Assembly: GCA_964610175.1 (NCBI GenBank) | Contig: CAZSVE010000002.1 | Span: 12,326 to 76,325, forward strand | DNA length: 64,000 bases | Source of the DNA: CAZSVE01 sp964610175 | GTDB lineage: Bacteria > Pseudomonadota > Gammaproteobacteria > HK1 | Direction of reading: 5' to 3' | Shown here: positions 1 to 9,666 of the stretch, one piece after another | How positions within the stretch are numbered: the first letter of the stretch is position 1 | Layout: each line of letters starts with the position of its first letter | The notes under the pieces: generated by a model | Told to the model about the DNA's origin: nothing | The model's input: only the letters and a program-made list of their open reading frames with translations | Databases searched by the model: none | Made by a program: the position numbers and the translations under genes

Positions 1-283
1 TCGGGATGGGAACAAAAGACCACGAAAGGCATGGCCTTCTCCCATGGTGGCGGTATTTTCCACATTGTTTTCCAGGTTACCCAACGCACTGGAATCATTA
101 CGGATAAGTCCAATTGGCTTGATAGAGATCCCATCGACAAGGTAACCGTTACGGTTGATGTGAAATTATTTATCAGCTTTTTATGGGCTACGAGCGTCAA
201 GGCGCTCTTTAAATTGGTTACAGAAGAATTTAAACAACACAGGGTGAAAAAGACCTTGAAATCCATATCGAGTCGAGCACTAA
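1..283. other. Gene-free leader upstream of thiC
   Basis: I recognise no gene here. Two short overlapping open frames exist but have no family resemblance and no convincing start site. I looked for the conserved parts of a TPP riboswitch, which often precedes thiC, and did not see them. The promoter of thiC is probably in this stretch but I cannot place it. Confidence 0.4.
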
Positions 284-2251
284 ATGACTTCCATGAATCC
301 CTCCCCCGAAGAGTTTTCCGGAACATCCTCCCTTGGAGAAGATGCGCCTCTTAGTAAATCCGCGCGACTGGACCCTGCCGTCGTTTCGCCCTTCCCTAAT
401 GCAAAAAAGGTTTACCTTACAGGTAGCAGGCCCGATATTCGCGTGCCTGTGCGCGAGATTCGCCTGACCGAAACCAAAGAAAAAGATCCTATCGAGGAGA
501 CTCTCCCTCCCGTGTACATTTACGATACCTCCGGTCCGTTTACCGACCCGGATGTATCCGTGGATATCCGTGCCGGGTTGTCTCCGCTGCGTGAAAAGTG
601 GATAGCGGAAAGAGAGGATACGCGGGCATTGGAAGAAAATACTTCGATATACGGACGCCAACGCTCCACGGACCCTGCATTATCGGCATCGTGCTTTGTT
701 CGTGCCCGCCCGCCACGCCGTGCCAAAGAGGGAAAAAACATAACCCAGATGCACTACGCCAAGCGTGGCGTGATTACCCCTGAAATGGAGTTCGTCGCTA
801 TTCGGGAAAACATGTACGTCGAAACTGCGCGCAAATACATCGACTCATTGGAAAAACAGGGTGTGCTGATGCAACACAGGGGAGAAAGCTTTGGTGCCTC
901 GATTCCCGACACGATTACGGCGGAATTCGTTCGCGACGAAGTGGCACGCGGACGGGCCATTATCCCGGCCAACATCAATCACCCGGAAGTGGAACCAATG
1001 ATCATCGGGCGTAATTTCCTGGTAAAAATCAATGCCAATATCGGAAATTCGGCCCTCGGTTCCTCTATCGCGGAAGAAGTCGACAAGATGGCTTGGGGGA
1101 TTCGCTGGGGTGCCGATACCGTAATGGACCTTTCCACTGGCAAGGATATCCATGAAACCCGCGAGTGGATAATCCGCAATAGCCCTGTACCTATCGGCAC
1201 TGTGCCTATCTATCAGGCCCTGGAAAAGGTCGATGGAAATCCGGAAGATCTGTCATGGGAGATATTCCGCGACACCTTGATAGAACAGGCGGAACAAGGC
1301 GTGGATTATTTTACGATCCATGCGGGTGTATTGCTGCGTTACGTGCCGCTTACCGCCCGCCGTTTGGCAGGCATCGTTTCCCGTGGTGGTTCCATCATGG
1401 CAAAGTGGTGCCTGGCTCACCACAAGGAAAGTTTTTTATATACCCGGTTCGAAGAAATCTGCGAAATCATGAAAGCCTATGACGTGGCTTTCTCGTTGGG
1501 TGACGGTATGCGTCCGGGTTCCATTGCTGACGCTAATGACGCCGCCCAGTTTGCAGAGCTCGATACCCTGGGGGAATTGACGAAGATCGCCTGGAAGCAC
1601 GACGTGCAAACCATCATCGAAGGTCCGGGTCATATTCCCATGCATCTCATCAAGGAAAACATGGACAGACAGCTCGAAGTCTGTGGCGAAGCACCTTTTT
1701 ATACATTGGGGCCATTGGTCACCGACATCGCTCCAGGCTACGATCATCTGACATCCGGTATCGGTGCCGCATTGATCGGCTGGTATGGAACCGCCATGCT
1801 GTGCTACGTAACCCCCAAGGAGCACCTGGGATTGCCGAACCGGGATGATGTCAAGGAGGGGATCATTGCCTACAAGATAGCAGCCCATGCCGCCGATCTT
1901 GCCAAGGGACACCCTGGCACGCAGATACGCGACAATATCTTATCCAAGGCACGCTTTGAATTCCGATGGGATGATCAATTCAATCTGGGTTTCGATCCCG
2001 ACAGGGCCCGGGCGTTTCACGACGAAACGCTTCCCCATCAATCGGCCAAGGCTGCCCATTTCTGTTCCATGTGCGGCCCCCAATTTTGCGCAATGAAGAT
2101 TACCCAGGATGTTCGGGAATTTGCTGAAAAGGAAGGCATTGGGAGCATCCAGGAGGCGCTAAAAAAAGGAATGCATGACAAGGCCAGGGAATTTGTCGAA
2201 CGGGGCGGGAGAATTTACCAAGAGGCAGAAGGAACCATGGGAGATTCGTGA
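284..2251 (+). CDS. thiC: Phosphomethylpyrimidine synthase ThiC
   Basis: ThiC is a radical-SAM enzyme that rearranges 5-aminoimidazole ribotide into the hydroxymethylpyrimidine phosphate half of thiamine, in the cytoplasm. The protein has 655 residues, close to the 631 of E. coli ThiC. The diagnostic cluster-binding motif C-x2-C-x4-C lies near the C-terminus at C594, C597 and C602, the unusual C-terminal position typical of this family. Long family blocks are intact, for example the segments around IEGPGHIPMH and DGMRPGSIADAND. The start is ATG at 284 or a second ATG at 293; neither has a strong ribosome binding site. No other thiamine gene is adjacent. Confidence 0.97.
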   Translation: MTSMNPSPEEFSGTSSLGEDAPLSKSARLDPAVVSPFPNAKKVYLTGSRPDIRVPVREIRLTETKEKDPIEETLPPVYIYDTSGPFTDPDVSVDIRAGLSPLREKWIAEREDTRALEENTSIYGRQRSTDPALSASCFVRARPPRRAKEGKNITQMHYAKRGVITPEMEFVAIRENMYVETARKYIDSLEKQGVLMQHRGESFGASIPDTITAEFVRDEVARGRAIIPANINHPEVEPMIIGRNFLVKINANIGNSALGSSIAEEVDKMAWGIRWGADTVMDLSTGKDIHETREWIIRNSPVPIGTVPIYQALEKVDGNPEDLSWEIFRDTLIEQAEQGVDYFTIHAGVLLRYVPLTARRLAGIVSRGGSIMAKWCLAHHKESFLYTRFEEICEIMKAYDVAFSLGDGMRPGSIADANDAAQFAELDTLGELTKIAWKHDVQTIIEGPGHIPMHLIKENMDRQLEVCGEAPFYTLGPLVTDIAPGYDHLTSGIGAALIGWYGTAMLCYVTPKEHLGLPNRDDVKEGIIAYKIAAHAADLAKGHPGTQIRDNILSKARFEFRWDDQFNLGFDPDRARAFHDETLPHQSAKAAHFCSMCGPQFCAMKITQDVREFAEKEGIGSIQEALKKGMHDKAREFVERGGRIYQEAEGTMGDS

Positions 2252-2308
2252 TTCCTGGTTGGTGTCCCAACCTCGCATATCTGGAGCCAAAATTTCGGGG
2301 GCTGTTTT

Positions 2309-2344
2309 GGATAATCGATTTTATCCAGGGCAGTCCCCTTTTTT
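2309..2344 (+). terminator. Putative terminator after thiC
   Basis: A six-base-pair hairpin (GGATAA / TTATCC) is followed by a short AGGG/CCCT stem running into a T6 tract. It lies about 60 bases after the thiC stop codon on the same strand. Both stems are short, so this is tentative. Confidence 0.35.
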
Positions 2345-2397
2345 ATCCGAATGAGGTTCGATAAGGGTAGTGGAAAATTCCGAGTCCAAATAAAAAC

Positions 2398-2520
2398 CCA
2401 GCCAAGCTTCGCCTCGAACCGACAAGGCATGATTCAGTATTGGTAAAGTAAAATTGGTGCTTTGTAAAACTCGACTCATCAACGATAGCTGATTTGTTTA
2501 TTTTCGGGAAATAAATAAAA
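2398..2520 (+). repeat. R1 dispersed repeat, near full length
   Basis: This is one copy of the 110-bp R1 family. In the forward sense R1 starts CTAGCGAAGCTTCGC, runs through GAACCGACAAGGCATG and TTTTGTAAAACTTGACTCAT, and ends GATGAGCGGGAAATAAACAA. Here the right end is altered: a reversed and a forward copy of the TTTATTT end lie back to back around 2495-2520. Confidence 0.85.
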
Positions 2521-2753
2521 ACGATAATAATACAAACCCAGATGCTGAGTTTTAATAGCAACGGATGGAATAATTGGATTTCAATCTCCTGTTTCGTTGG
2601 TTCATGGCTAGTGGCCTTGGTGGGACAGTTTCAGAGAAACGATGCAACGAAACGACGTCGATTTGCTGTTTCCGGGTGGGGAAATATAAAAATCCGAGTT
2701 TATTATTTTAAATTTTTATCACCGTAGAATAATCGCAAGTTCAAAATAAAATC

Positions 2754-4151
2754 ATGGCAAGTACTCTTTGGATAGCACCCTATACACGTTCAGAGAACCA
2801 ACTCTCGATATCTTTTGGTATTGACGATCTCCGTTTTTCGACTTCATACTGGTATAACGATGTCAGCTTGATTGAACTCGAACATCGATTCGGTATCGAG
2901 TATATGGAAAAGATCTATTTTCATATCATTGCTTTCGAAGCAAATAAATTGGTCAGCCTAAAGCCGGATTTATTCCATTTAGGTGTGTTCGAAAAATACC
3001 ACACACCGGAATTCGAGAAACTGTGGCTGGATATTCAAAGGAATGTTTGGGGACAATGGCGATATGAAAACAATCTACCCGATTATTCCGGTCCACGTCT
3101 TTCGGGCCGAGCTGCCAAGCGGGCTTCGAACTGTGTTCAAGTAGATGAAAATAATCGGGAGATACTTCTTTTCTGCGGCGGCGGAAAGGATAGTCTGGTT
3201 TCTCTAAGGATTTTGGACAGAGCGGGCTTCCCTTATTCGACATGTGCCTATTCGAATTCCATTTATGGCCAGTCAGGCCATCAGCATCGATTGATAGGAT
3301 CCCTATTGGATACCGCTAATCCGAAAAGGCAACATAAAATTTGGATCCATGAGGATTTTTTGGATAGTCCCGTAATAGAACTAACCAAAAAAAGACACCA
3401 AATAGTATCGATAACGGCGGCGGAAACACCAAGTTCCATCTTTGCTTCTCTACCAATCGTCCTACAACACAATTATCGTTATATCGGTCTTGGGCATGAA
3501 CGTAGCGCGGATTTCCCCAATTTGATCTGGGAACGAACCGGAGAGGCGATTAATCATCAATGGGGTAAATCCACCGAAGCGGAAAAGTTACTCAATACTT
3601 ACCTTCGCGATCACCTGATTTCCAATTGTCAATATTTTAGTTTACTGAAACCGATTTATGATATCGTTATTTTTAATTTACTAAGACAGGATTTGATAAG
3701 TGTACCTTTTACACACTCCTGCAATACCATAAAACCGTGGTGTAAAAAATGCGCCAAATGCGCCTATGTATGGTTGAACTATATGGCTTATTTACCGATT
3801 CCGCTAATTGATGGAATGTTCCGCGATAATCTATTCGATATACTGGAAAATCAGCTTTGGTTCAGGCAATTATTGGGACTCGAAGGTCACACACCCTTTG
3901 AGTGTATCGGTCAAATCGATGAATCCCGGCTGGCTTTCGCGCTCTGCCGCAGTAAGGGACTTACCGGTAAGGCAATGAGAATGTTTGTCGAGGAAGTCAA
4001 GGGCTTCGATATCGATTCATCCATAAACGAGTATACGACCGTAGATTACGATTATCCTTTGATCCCACCGGAAATAGCGAACGGAATTTTGCCTCTAATG
4101 GAAGCGGGGGCAGAAAATAGTAAAGAGTATCTAAAGGATCTTTTATCATAA
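2754..4151 (+). CDS. PP-loop ATP-pyrophosphatase-type protein, possibly MurL-like epimerase
   Basis: The 465-residue protein has a PP-loop motif (CGGGKDS, residues about 139-145), which marks the adenine nucleotide alpha-hydrolase superfamily whose members adenylate substrates and release pyrophosphate. Further conserved-looking blocks are TAAETPSSIF, GHERSAD and a cysteine cluster PWCKKCAKC near residues 328-336. An N-terminal domain of about 130 residues precedes the PP-loop. This order resembles the MurL family, which epimerises the glutamate of UDP-MurNAc-L-Ala-L-Glu, but I recognise it only loosely. MurL normally accompanies murD2, which is not here. The gene is clearly more A+T rich than thiC and is flanked on both sides by R1 repeats, which suggests transfer. 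Confidence 0.6.
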   Translation: MASTLWIAPYTRSENQLSISFGIDDLRFSTSYWYNDVSLIELEHRFGIEYMEKIYFHIIAFEANKLVSLKPDLFHLGVFEKYHTPEFEKLWLDIQRNVWGQWRYENNLPDYSGPRLSGRAAKRASNCVQVDENNREILLFCGGGKDSLVSLRILDRAGFPYSTCAYSNSIYGQSGHQHRLIGSLLDTANPKRQHKIWIHEDFLDSPVIELTKKRHQIVSITAAETPSSIFASLPIVLQHNYRYIGLGHERSADFPNLIWERTGEAINHQWGKSTEAEKLLNTYLRDHLISNCQYFSLLKPIYDIVIFNLLRQDLISVPFTHSCNTIKPWCKKCAKCAYVWLNYMAYLPIPLIDGMFRDNLFDILENQLWFRQLLGLEGHTPFECIGQIDESRLAFALCRSKGLTGKAMRMFVEEVKGFDIDSSINEYTTVDYDYPLIPPEIANGILPLMEAGAENSKEYLKDLLS

Positions 4152-4253
4152 TCCTGCATGGGTAGTTACCATATTCAGTTCGTTACCCGTGAAATCTTGA
4201 GCAGAATGTCGAAGAAAGTTTAGAGAAAGAAAAATGCGTCTTTATAATCATGA

Positions 4254-4365
4254 CTAGCGAAGCTTCGCCTCGAACCGATGGTAAAGCATGGTTTTGTATT
4301 AGTGGAAAAATTAGCATTTTGCAAAACTTGGCTTATTTACGAAGGTGAGCAGGAAATGAACAAAA
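4254..4365 (+). repeat. R1 dispersed repeat, full length
   Basis: Forward copy with an intact CTAGCGAAGCTTCGC left end and a GGTGAGCAGGAAATGAACAA right end. It lies about 100 bases after the PP-loop gene and 63 bases before an R2 repeat. Confidence 0.85.
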
Positions 4366-4428
4366 TATATAGGCGTTTTTCAAAACTTAAGCTTTTTCCA
4401 CTTCTTAGTTCCGGCTATGCTGGATTGG

Positions 4429-4515
4429 GTATTGGAAAAACAAGGATTCCGACAAAGCCGGTGCGCGCGCCAAAACCGACTCCGCTTCAGTCTTGGCGCG
4501 AAGCACTAACATGTT
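4429..4515 (+). repeat. R2 repeat, copy 1
   Basis: About 87 bp that closely matches 24766-24851 in the same orientation. The identical core is CCGCTTCAGTCTTGGCGCGA followed by AGC. It ends just before the last codons of the fusion gene encoded on the opposite strand. Both R2 copies lie next to an R1 copy. Confidence 0.65.
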
Positions 4516-4522
4516 TTCGATC

Positions 4523-7500
4523 CTATTTGCATGGCAGGAAGCGTATTGTGGTTTCCATCTCCACCAAAACCTCCTCGAGGGCCTTGACGGTGTCATCGAT
4601 ATCGGCTTCCGTGGTTCGACTGGAAAGTGAAAATCTCACGGCACAATGCGCGTCTTCTCGCGCCAATCCCATGGCGAGCAGGACATGCGATGGATCCGGC
4701 GAACCGGTTTTGCAGGCCGAGGCCGAGGAAAGCATGATGCCTTTTTGATCCAATGCGACAACCAAGGATTCGCCCCGTAATGCAGGCAACGTCAAATTGA
4801 GTGTATTGGGCAGACGTTGTTCCGGATGCCCGTTTAAACGGGCATTGGGTATCAGGCGAGCAATTCGTGTGTGTAATTTATCCCGCAACCCGGCTACTTT
4901 TTCCATATGAGGCATTTCTTTCAAAACGACTTCGGCGGCCTTTCCGATGCCTACGATGGCGGATACGTTTTCGGTTCCGGCGTGGAGAGCCATTTCCTGT
5001 TTTCCACCATGGATCAACGGCTCGAGTTTGATGCCCTTTCGGGAAAACAGAACACCAACCCCTTTGGGACCATGAAATTTATGTCCCGATAAAGTGAGTA
5101 GATCGACTCCTAATTCATTGACATCGATATGGATTTTTCCCGTTGCCTGCACTGCATCGCAATGAAATAACACGCCACGTGCCTTGCTGATCGCGGCCAA
5201 ATCCTTGATGGGCAATATGGTCCCTACTTCATTGTTGGCCAACATCATGGAGACAAGGATGGTGTCGTCTCTAATGGCGGCCTCGAGCCGACGGGGGTCG
5301 AGCCAGCCTTGTTCATCCACGGCCAAATAGGTGACCCGATAGCCGACTTTTTCGAGAAAGCGACAACTATTCAGGATGGCCGGATGTTCTATGGTCGTGG
5401 TGACGATATGCTTGCCCTTGTCGGCATAGGAAAAGGCCACCCCTTTGATGGCGAGGTTGTCTGCTGCCGAACCACCACCAGTGAATAAGATCCGCCGCGG
5501 ACGACAGTGGATCAGCCGAGCAACCCGGCGCCGTGCGGTCTCGATAGCCTCTCGCGCGTTGCGTCCTGACTCATGGAGACTCGATGGATTGCCGAAGTAC
5601 GTATTCAGATAAGGCAACATGGCTTCCCGTACTTCGGGAGCAAGTTGGGTGGTTGCGTTGTTATCGAGATAAATCTTTTTCTTTGGTCTGACGTTGGCAG
5701 GTGTTATCGGAATGGTACGGTAATTTTCCCGGATTTTATCTTTTCCGCCTTTGGATTCTCCACCCTCCACTTTGACGACATCGCATAACAGACATTTGTA
5801 GACGGGGAAACCGGATATCTCATCGTAGTTGTCGAGGTCGGTCAACAAATTGACGTTGGATTCCTGCCATGCCTTGGGACCAACAGGGCCTCCTCCTCCC
5901 ATATTGGCTTCGATGGCCCCCCGAACGATATCGTCGGTTACACGTGCCCGAAAGGGCACATTCCCACGCCGGGTACGTACTTCGACTCGATCGCCGGTGG
6001 AAATTTGTCGGAGTGCGGCATCGGCTGTATTGATATCGACCTGGGGTTCCGGACTATCTTTGCATAATCCTTCTATGCCGTGGTGTTGGGAGCGAAAATC
6101 GGTTTGAATTCGCGCACCGGAGTTGAATACCAACGGAAATTGTCTGGCTAGTGCCGGATCGGCAACGGGGCCTTCCTTGGGTTCTGTGTATTTGGGCAAT
6201 GGTTCATAACCGTAGTCTTCCAAGATGGTGGACCAAATTTCGAATTTTTCGGTGGGAGTATCGAAACCAGGTTTGTTGTCCGGACGGCAATTTCCCTTTT
6301 CCCATTTTTTGTATTCCATTATCGGAGTCGGAATTTTTACCCATCCCCCCGCCTTTCGCACTTGTTCCAACGTAAAACCGGAACCTTCCAAGACGTGGTC
6401 GAGAACGGCTTCCTCGGTTTGGGGGTAGAGGTGACCATAGCCCATGCGATCTGCCAGATTGGCCATGATTAGGTAATCGTTTCGGGCCTCGCCTACCGGT
6501 GGGATCAATTTTTCGCGAAGGCGAAAGATAGGGCCATAGCTCATGTAGGAGTCGATCTCGAACATGGTGGTGCTCGGCAAGACGATATCGGCGTATTTGG
6601 CGTCGGCAGTCAGTTGGCGATCGATACTGACGACAAAATCCAGTTTGGCCAGGGTTTTTTCCCAACGTTGAGTCTCAGGCCAGGATGTCAAAAGAGAAGC
6701 ACCATGAATAATCAGACCTTTGATGGGGTATGGTTCTCCCGTAAGGACGGAATCCACCAAGCCGATGGCATGGGATTCCTCCCGATAGTGGGTATAAAGC
6801 GGGAAACGATCCCGGGCAATGGCCCGATCGATATTGGGATTTCCGATGTTACCGCTTCGATTGATCGGGAAGTAATTGTCAAGACTGGAAAGGCATAGTC
6901 CACCCGGAACATCCAGTTGACCGGCTATAGCCCAGATCGTCAATACGGCGCGGATCGCTTGAACCCCACTATTGGAATATTCCAATCCGGTGTACATTAC
7001 CGGTGCGGCGCCGGTGGCATGGCTAATTTTATAGGCTAGCTCATAAATGGTCTCGGCGGGTACTCCAGTGATGGTCTCCACCACCTCGGGCCGAAAATGT
7101 TGCGTGTAAGTGGCCAATTCATCGAAACCATGTGTCCATTGTTCGACGAAGGCCTCATCGTGAAGCTCTTCATCAATCATGGCCTGGAGGATGCCCAAGG
7201 CGAGCGCCCCATCGGTACCGGGACGGATGGGTATCCATTGGGCGTTGGTTCGTTCTACCGTCTCGGTACGGCGTGGATCGATCACAATAACCGATGCACC
7301 TCGCTTAACGGCCGCCTCCAGGCGATGCATATCCAACGGTGGCGAATCGGTTGCCGGGTTCGCTCCCCAGACAATCAGTAAACTGGCGTTTTCTATATCG
7401 GAAAAGGTATTACTCCACATGCGCCCAAAGGTAACGTGGGGCGCTATCATGGCGAACGACACGTAACATAGTGCTCCGACCCCCATCGTGTTTGGAGAGC

Positions 7501-7936
7501 CGAATGGAAATAACACGCTGGAAGCCGAGGATGGAGCAACCCCTTTCGGCTGAAATATGTCGCAACATGACAATTCGAAAGTACCACGACCGGTATATAT
7601 GGAAACCGCTTCGGGACCGGCCTCGTTTTTAATGCGATTCAGGTTCTCGACGATAATATCGTAGGCTTGATCCCAAGAGATGCGCTCGAACTCATAACTA
7701 CCTTTCGGACCAACTCGGCGCATCGGATATCTCAACCGATTTTCGGAATAGATGATCTCGGGAGCATGTTGCCCCCGGCGACAAATCATTCCCAAGGGAT
7801 GATCCGGATCGGCGGAGATATCGATTATTTTGTCGTCAGCAATCGTCGCATTTACCCAGCAACCTGCAGGACATATTCCGCAAATACCTTTTGTTTTCCT
7901 TGTTTGTCCGTTGGATTGCGTTCCACTCGTACCCAT
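4523..7936 (-). CDS. Molybdopterin oxidoreductase fused to cysteine desulfurase
   Basis: The single 1137-residue chain joins two enzymes. Residues 1 to about 745 are a bis-MGD molybdopterin oxidoreductase of the DMSO-reductase superfamily: a 4Fe-4S motif C19-x2-C22-x3-C26-x25-C52, then FGSPNTMGVGALC with C157 as the likely molybdenum ligand. There is no Tat signal, so it should be cytoplasmic. Residues about 755-1137 are a complete NifS/IscS-type desulfurase with IYLDNNATT at its start, PLP lysine K953 in SGHKFHG, and catalytic C1075 in SSASACKTGS. A linker of about 15 residues joins them without a stop or frameshift. The gene lies 82 bases downstream of egtD on the same strand. Inference: the desulfurase feeds sulfur to the molybdenum site, which sulfurates hercynine to ergothioneine. 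The alternative is self-sulfuration of a formate-dehydrogenase-like cofactor. A start at 7936 is supported by an upstream AAGGGGA. Confidence 0.9.
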   Translation of the reverse strand: MGTSGTQSNGQTRKTKGICGICPAGCWVNATIADDKIIDISADPDHPLGMICRRGQHAPEIIYSENRLRYPMRRVGPKGSYEFERISWDQAYDIIVENLNRIKNEAGPEAVSIYTGRGTFELSCCDIFQPKGVAPSSASSVLFPFGSPNTMGVGALCYVSFAMIAPHVTFGRMWSNTFSDIENASLLIVWGANPATDSPPLDMHRLEAAVKRGASVIVIDPRRTETVERTNAQWIPIRPGTDGALALGILQAMIDEELHDEAFVEQWTHGFDELATYTQHFRPEVVETITGVPAETIYELAYKISHATGAAPVMYTGLEYSNSGVQAIRAVLTIWAIAGQLDVPGGLCLSSLDNYFPINRSGNIGNPNIDRAIARDRFPLYTHYREESHAIGLVDSVLTGEPYPIKGLIIHGASLLTSWPETQRWEKTLAKLDFVVSIDRQLTADAKYADIVLPSTTMFEIDSYMSYGPIFRLREKLIPPVGEARNDYLIMANLADRMGYGHLYPQTEEAVLDHVLEGSGFTLEQVRKAGGWVKIPTPIMEYKKWEKGNCRPDNKPGFDTPTEKFEIWSTILEDYGYEPLPKYTEPKEGPVADPALARQFPLVFNSGARIQTDFRSQHHGIEGLCKDSPEPQVDINTADAALRQISTGDRVEVRTRRGNVPFRARVTDDIVRGAIEANMGGGGPVGPKAWQESNVNLLTDLDNYDEISGFPVYKCLLCDVVKVEGGESKGGKDKIRENYRTIPITPANVRPKKKIYLDNNATTQLAPEVREAMLPYLNTYFGNPSSLHESGRNAREAIETARRRVARLIHCRPRRILFTGGGSAADNLAIKGVAFSYADKGKHIVTTTIEHPAILNSCRFLEKVGYRVTYLAVDEQGWLDPRRLEAAIRDDTILVSMMLANNEVGTILPIKDLAAISKARGVLFHCDAVQATGKIHIDVNELGVDLLTLSGHKFHGPKGVGVLFSRKGIKLEPLIHGGKQEMALHAGTENVSAIVGIGKAAEVVLKEMPHMEKVAGLRDKLHTRIARLIPNARLNGHPEQRLPNTLNLTLPALRGESLVVALDQKGIMLSSASACKTGSPDPSHVLLAMGLAREDAHCAVRFSLSSRTTEADIDDTVKALEEVLVEMETTIRFLPCK

Positions 7937-8018
7937 ACAAATTTCCCCTTTTTGTAAGAATAATGGGTTCTTTCGGAAAAGGTTTCCGGAAATGCTATTT
8001 TCCGGTACATGGACAAAA

Positions 8019-8984
8019 TTACGCCTCGGCAGGTCTCACAAGTAAACAATGAATGCTGAATAATTCGGAGGAATCCACCCACACCCGCTTCAACTGAAAA
8101 CCGGCTTCCGAGCTGAGATTATCGAACTCATCTACTGTGTACTTATAGGAACTCTCCGTGTGAATACTTTCTCCCTCGGCGAATATAAATTCTTTTCCTT
8201 CCATACTGACTTTTTGTGGTTTATCGCTAACCAAATGCATTTCTATGCGTCCTAAGCTTTCATTATAGAAAGCATGGTGATAAAAATATGACAAATCGAA
8301 ATCGGAATTCAATTCATCATTGATGCGTCTCAATAAGTTCATATTAAAGGAAGCGGTAACTCCCTGGCTATCATTGTAGGCATTATTGAGAAGTGCCGGA
8401 TCCTTTTTAAGATCGACGCCAATCAACAATGTCCCGTTCTTTCCTAAGAATCCCGCAACTCGTCTCAAGAATTCCTGTGCTTCGGCTGGATCGAAATTTC
8501 CAATACTGGAACCCGGAAAAAACGCTACTCTTTGCATGGATTCGGGGCAATAGGGCAGGCGAAACTCATTTGAATAGTCTGCGCAGACCGCATGAATATC
8601 CAAGTTCGGGTAATCTTGTGCCATCTTTTGCGCAGACTGCCGTAGATACTCTTTGGAGATATCTATCGGCATATAAGCAGCAGGCTGCAGCGCATCGATA
8701 ATCAAGCGAACCTTTTCGCTACTACCACTACCCAGGTCTATCAGAAGGCATTTTTTCGGCAATTGTGAGGCCATGTCCGAACTATACTCATTTATCAAAT
8801 TCACTTCGGTTCGGGTCGGGTAATATTCAGGCATTTTGGTGATTTGTTCGAATAGAAAAGAGCCCCTCTCATCATAAAAAAACTTAGGTGGAATCGCCTT
8901 GGGTCGACTCGATAGGCCATTTAATACGTCTTTTTTCAAGTCTGGTGCAGATGAATGCAAGTCATAAAATTTCAAGTTATGCAT
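8019..8984 (-). CDS. egtD: Histidine N-alpha-trimethyltransferase EgtD
   Basis: EgtD uses three S-adenosylmethionine molecules to trimethylate histidine to hercynine, the first step of ergothioneine synthesis. The length of 321 residues is that of the family. Visible family features are the SAM loop IDLGSGSSEKV (about residues 82-92), YMPIDISKEYL, FFPGSSIGNF and IGVDLKKD, and a C-terminal SSYKYTVDEF block. No egtB, egtC or egtE (the oxygen-dependent route) lies nearby; instead the next gene is the molybdoenzyme-desulfurase fusion, which is expected to be cotranscribed. This parallels the anaerobic scheme in which an EgtD homologue works with a sulfur-transfer enzyme. Confidence 0.93.
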   Translation of the reverse strand: MHNLKFYDLHSSAPDLKKDVLNGLSSRPKAIPPKFFYDERGSFLFEQITKMPEYYPTRTEVNLINEYSSDMASQLPKKCLLIDLGSGSSEKVRLIIDALQPAAYMPIDISKEYLRQSAQKMAQDYPNLDIHAVCADYSNEFRLPYCPESMQRVAFFPGSSIGNFDPAEAQEFLRRVAGFLGKNGTLLIGVDLKKDPALLNNAYNDSQGVTASFNMNLLRRINDELNSDFDLSYFYHHAFYNESLGRIEMHLVSDKPQKVSMEGKEFIFAEGESIHTESSYKYTVDEFDNLSSEAGFQLKRVWVDSSELFSIHCLLVRPAEA

Positions 8985-9262
8985 TTTTATACTTCTTTCA
9001 AATAGTTATTTCTCTATACCCAATACTTTTGGGTAATAATGAATACTCTTCCTTATTCCTTGATAAATCCGGAGGATATCGAAACAATAGACATACTGGA
9101 AACAACCACCTTGTTCTAGAAAAATCGGCTGATTGGCAGGACAATGAAAAAGTCCGCTCCTTGACTTTTTCAGTTACGGAATGGGAAATGATTTCTTGTA
9201 TTATTGAAAATGGCTCGGCGCTATTGAAATGGCCATCAAAAACGGCAACACACGGTATCGCC

Positions 9263-9293
9263 GGGGGGTGAAAAATCGTATTTTTCACCCCCC
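9263..9293. repeat. Perfect 13-bp inverted repeat (hairpin)
   Basis: GGGGGGTGAAAAA and its exact reverse complement flank the five-base loop TCGTA. No T-tract follows on either strand and no gene ends here, so it is not an ordinary terminator. It may be an upstream control element of egtD or a relic. Confidence 0.7.
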
Positions 9294-9530
9294 TTCTTCG
9301 TATGAGGGGGCTACTCTATGAGGGGGTTGCTAAAACACACTCCTGAATTAGGCGTGAAGTTCAATGGTTTTCAGCAATGTCTTGGAGTAAGAGCCAACCT
9401 TTTGTAAGGTCAATAAATACTGACATCAAGGTGGGAATTCCGCCAGTGGATAAGAGTCTTCCCATTACGACATGATACTGAAGAGCCCATCTTGTAAGAT
9501 AGTGTTGTAAAGTGTTATAAGGCCGGTCGA

Positions 9531-9559
9531 TTGACAAGCCAAATATCGGGGGGTACAGT
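9531..9559 (+). promoter_or_regulatory. Sigma-70 promoter of tRNA-Leu
   Basis: A consensus TTGACA at 9531-9536 and TACAGT at 9554-9559 are separated by 17 bases. The predicted transcription start is about a dozen bases before the tRNA. Confidence 0.7.
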
Positions 9560-9579
9560 CACGGCCCTCCCGTAACCGA

Positions 9580-9666
9580 GCCGAGGTGGCGGAATTGGTA
9601 GACGCGCTAGCTTCAGGTGCTAGTGGGGGTAACCCCGTGGAGGTTCAAGTCCTCTCCTCGGCACCA
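9580..9666 (+). tRNA. tRNA-Leu (CAG)
   Basis: An 87-base type II tRNA. The acceptor stem GCCGAGG pairs with CCTCGGC, the anticodon loop TTCAGGT carries CAG at 9614-9616, there is a long variable arm (GGGGGTAACCCC region), the T arm has GGTTCAAGTCC, and the CCA end is encoded at 9664-9666. Confidence 0.97.

Larger units (their letters stand above)
8985..9579. other. Long spacer between egtD and tRNA-Leu
   Basis: No gene is recognised. The spacer holds a strong hairpin (9263-9293), a direct repeat of TATGAGGGGG at about 9300 and 9316, and the tRNA promoter near its right end. The egtD promoter should lie at the left side. Confidence 0.4.

Noticed and set aside
1..283. TPP riboswitch upstream of thiC
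   Set aside because: The conserved CTGAGA and ACC...GAACCTGATC-type elements were not found.
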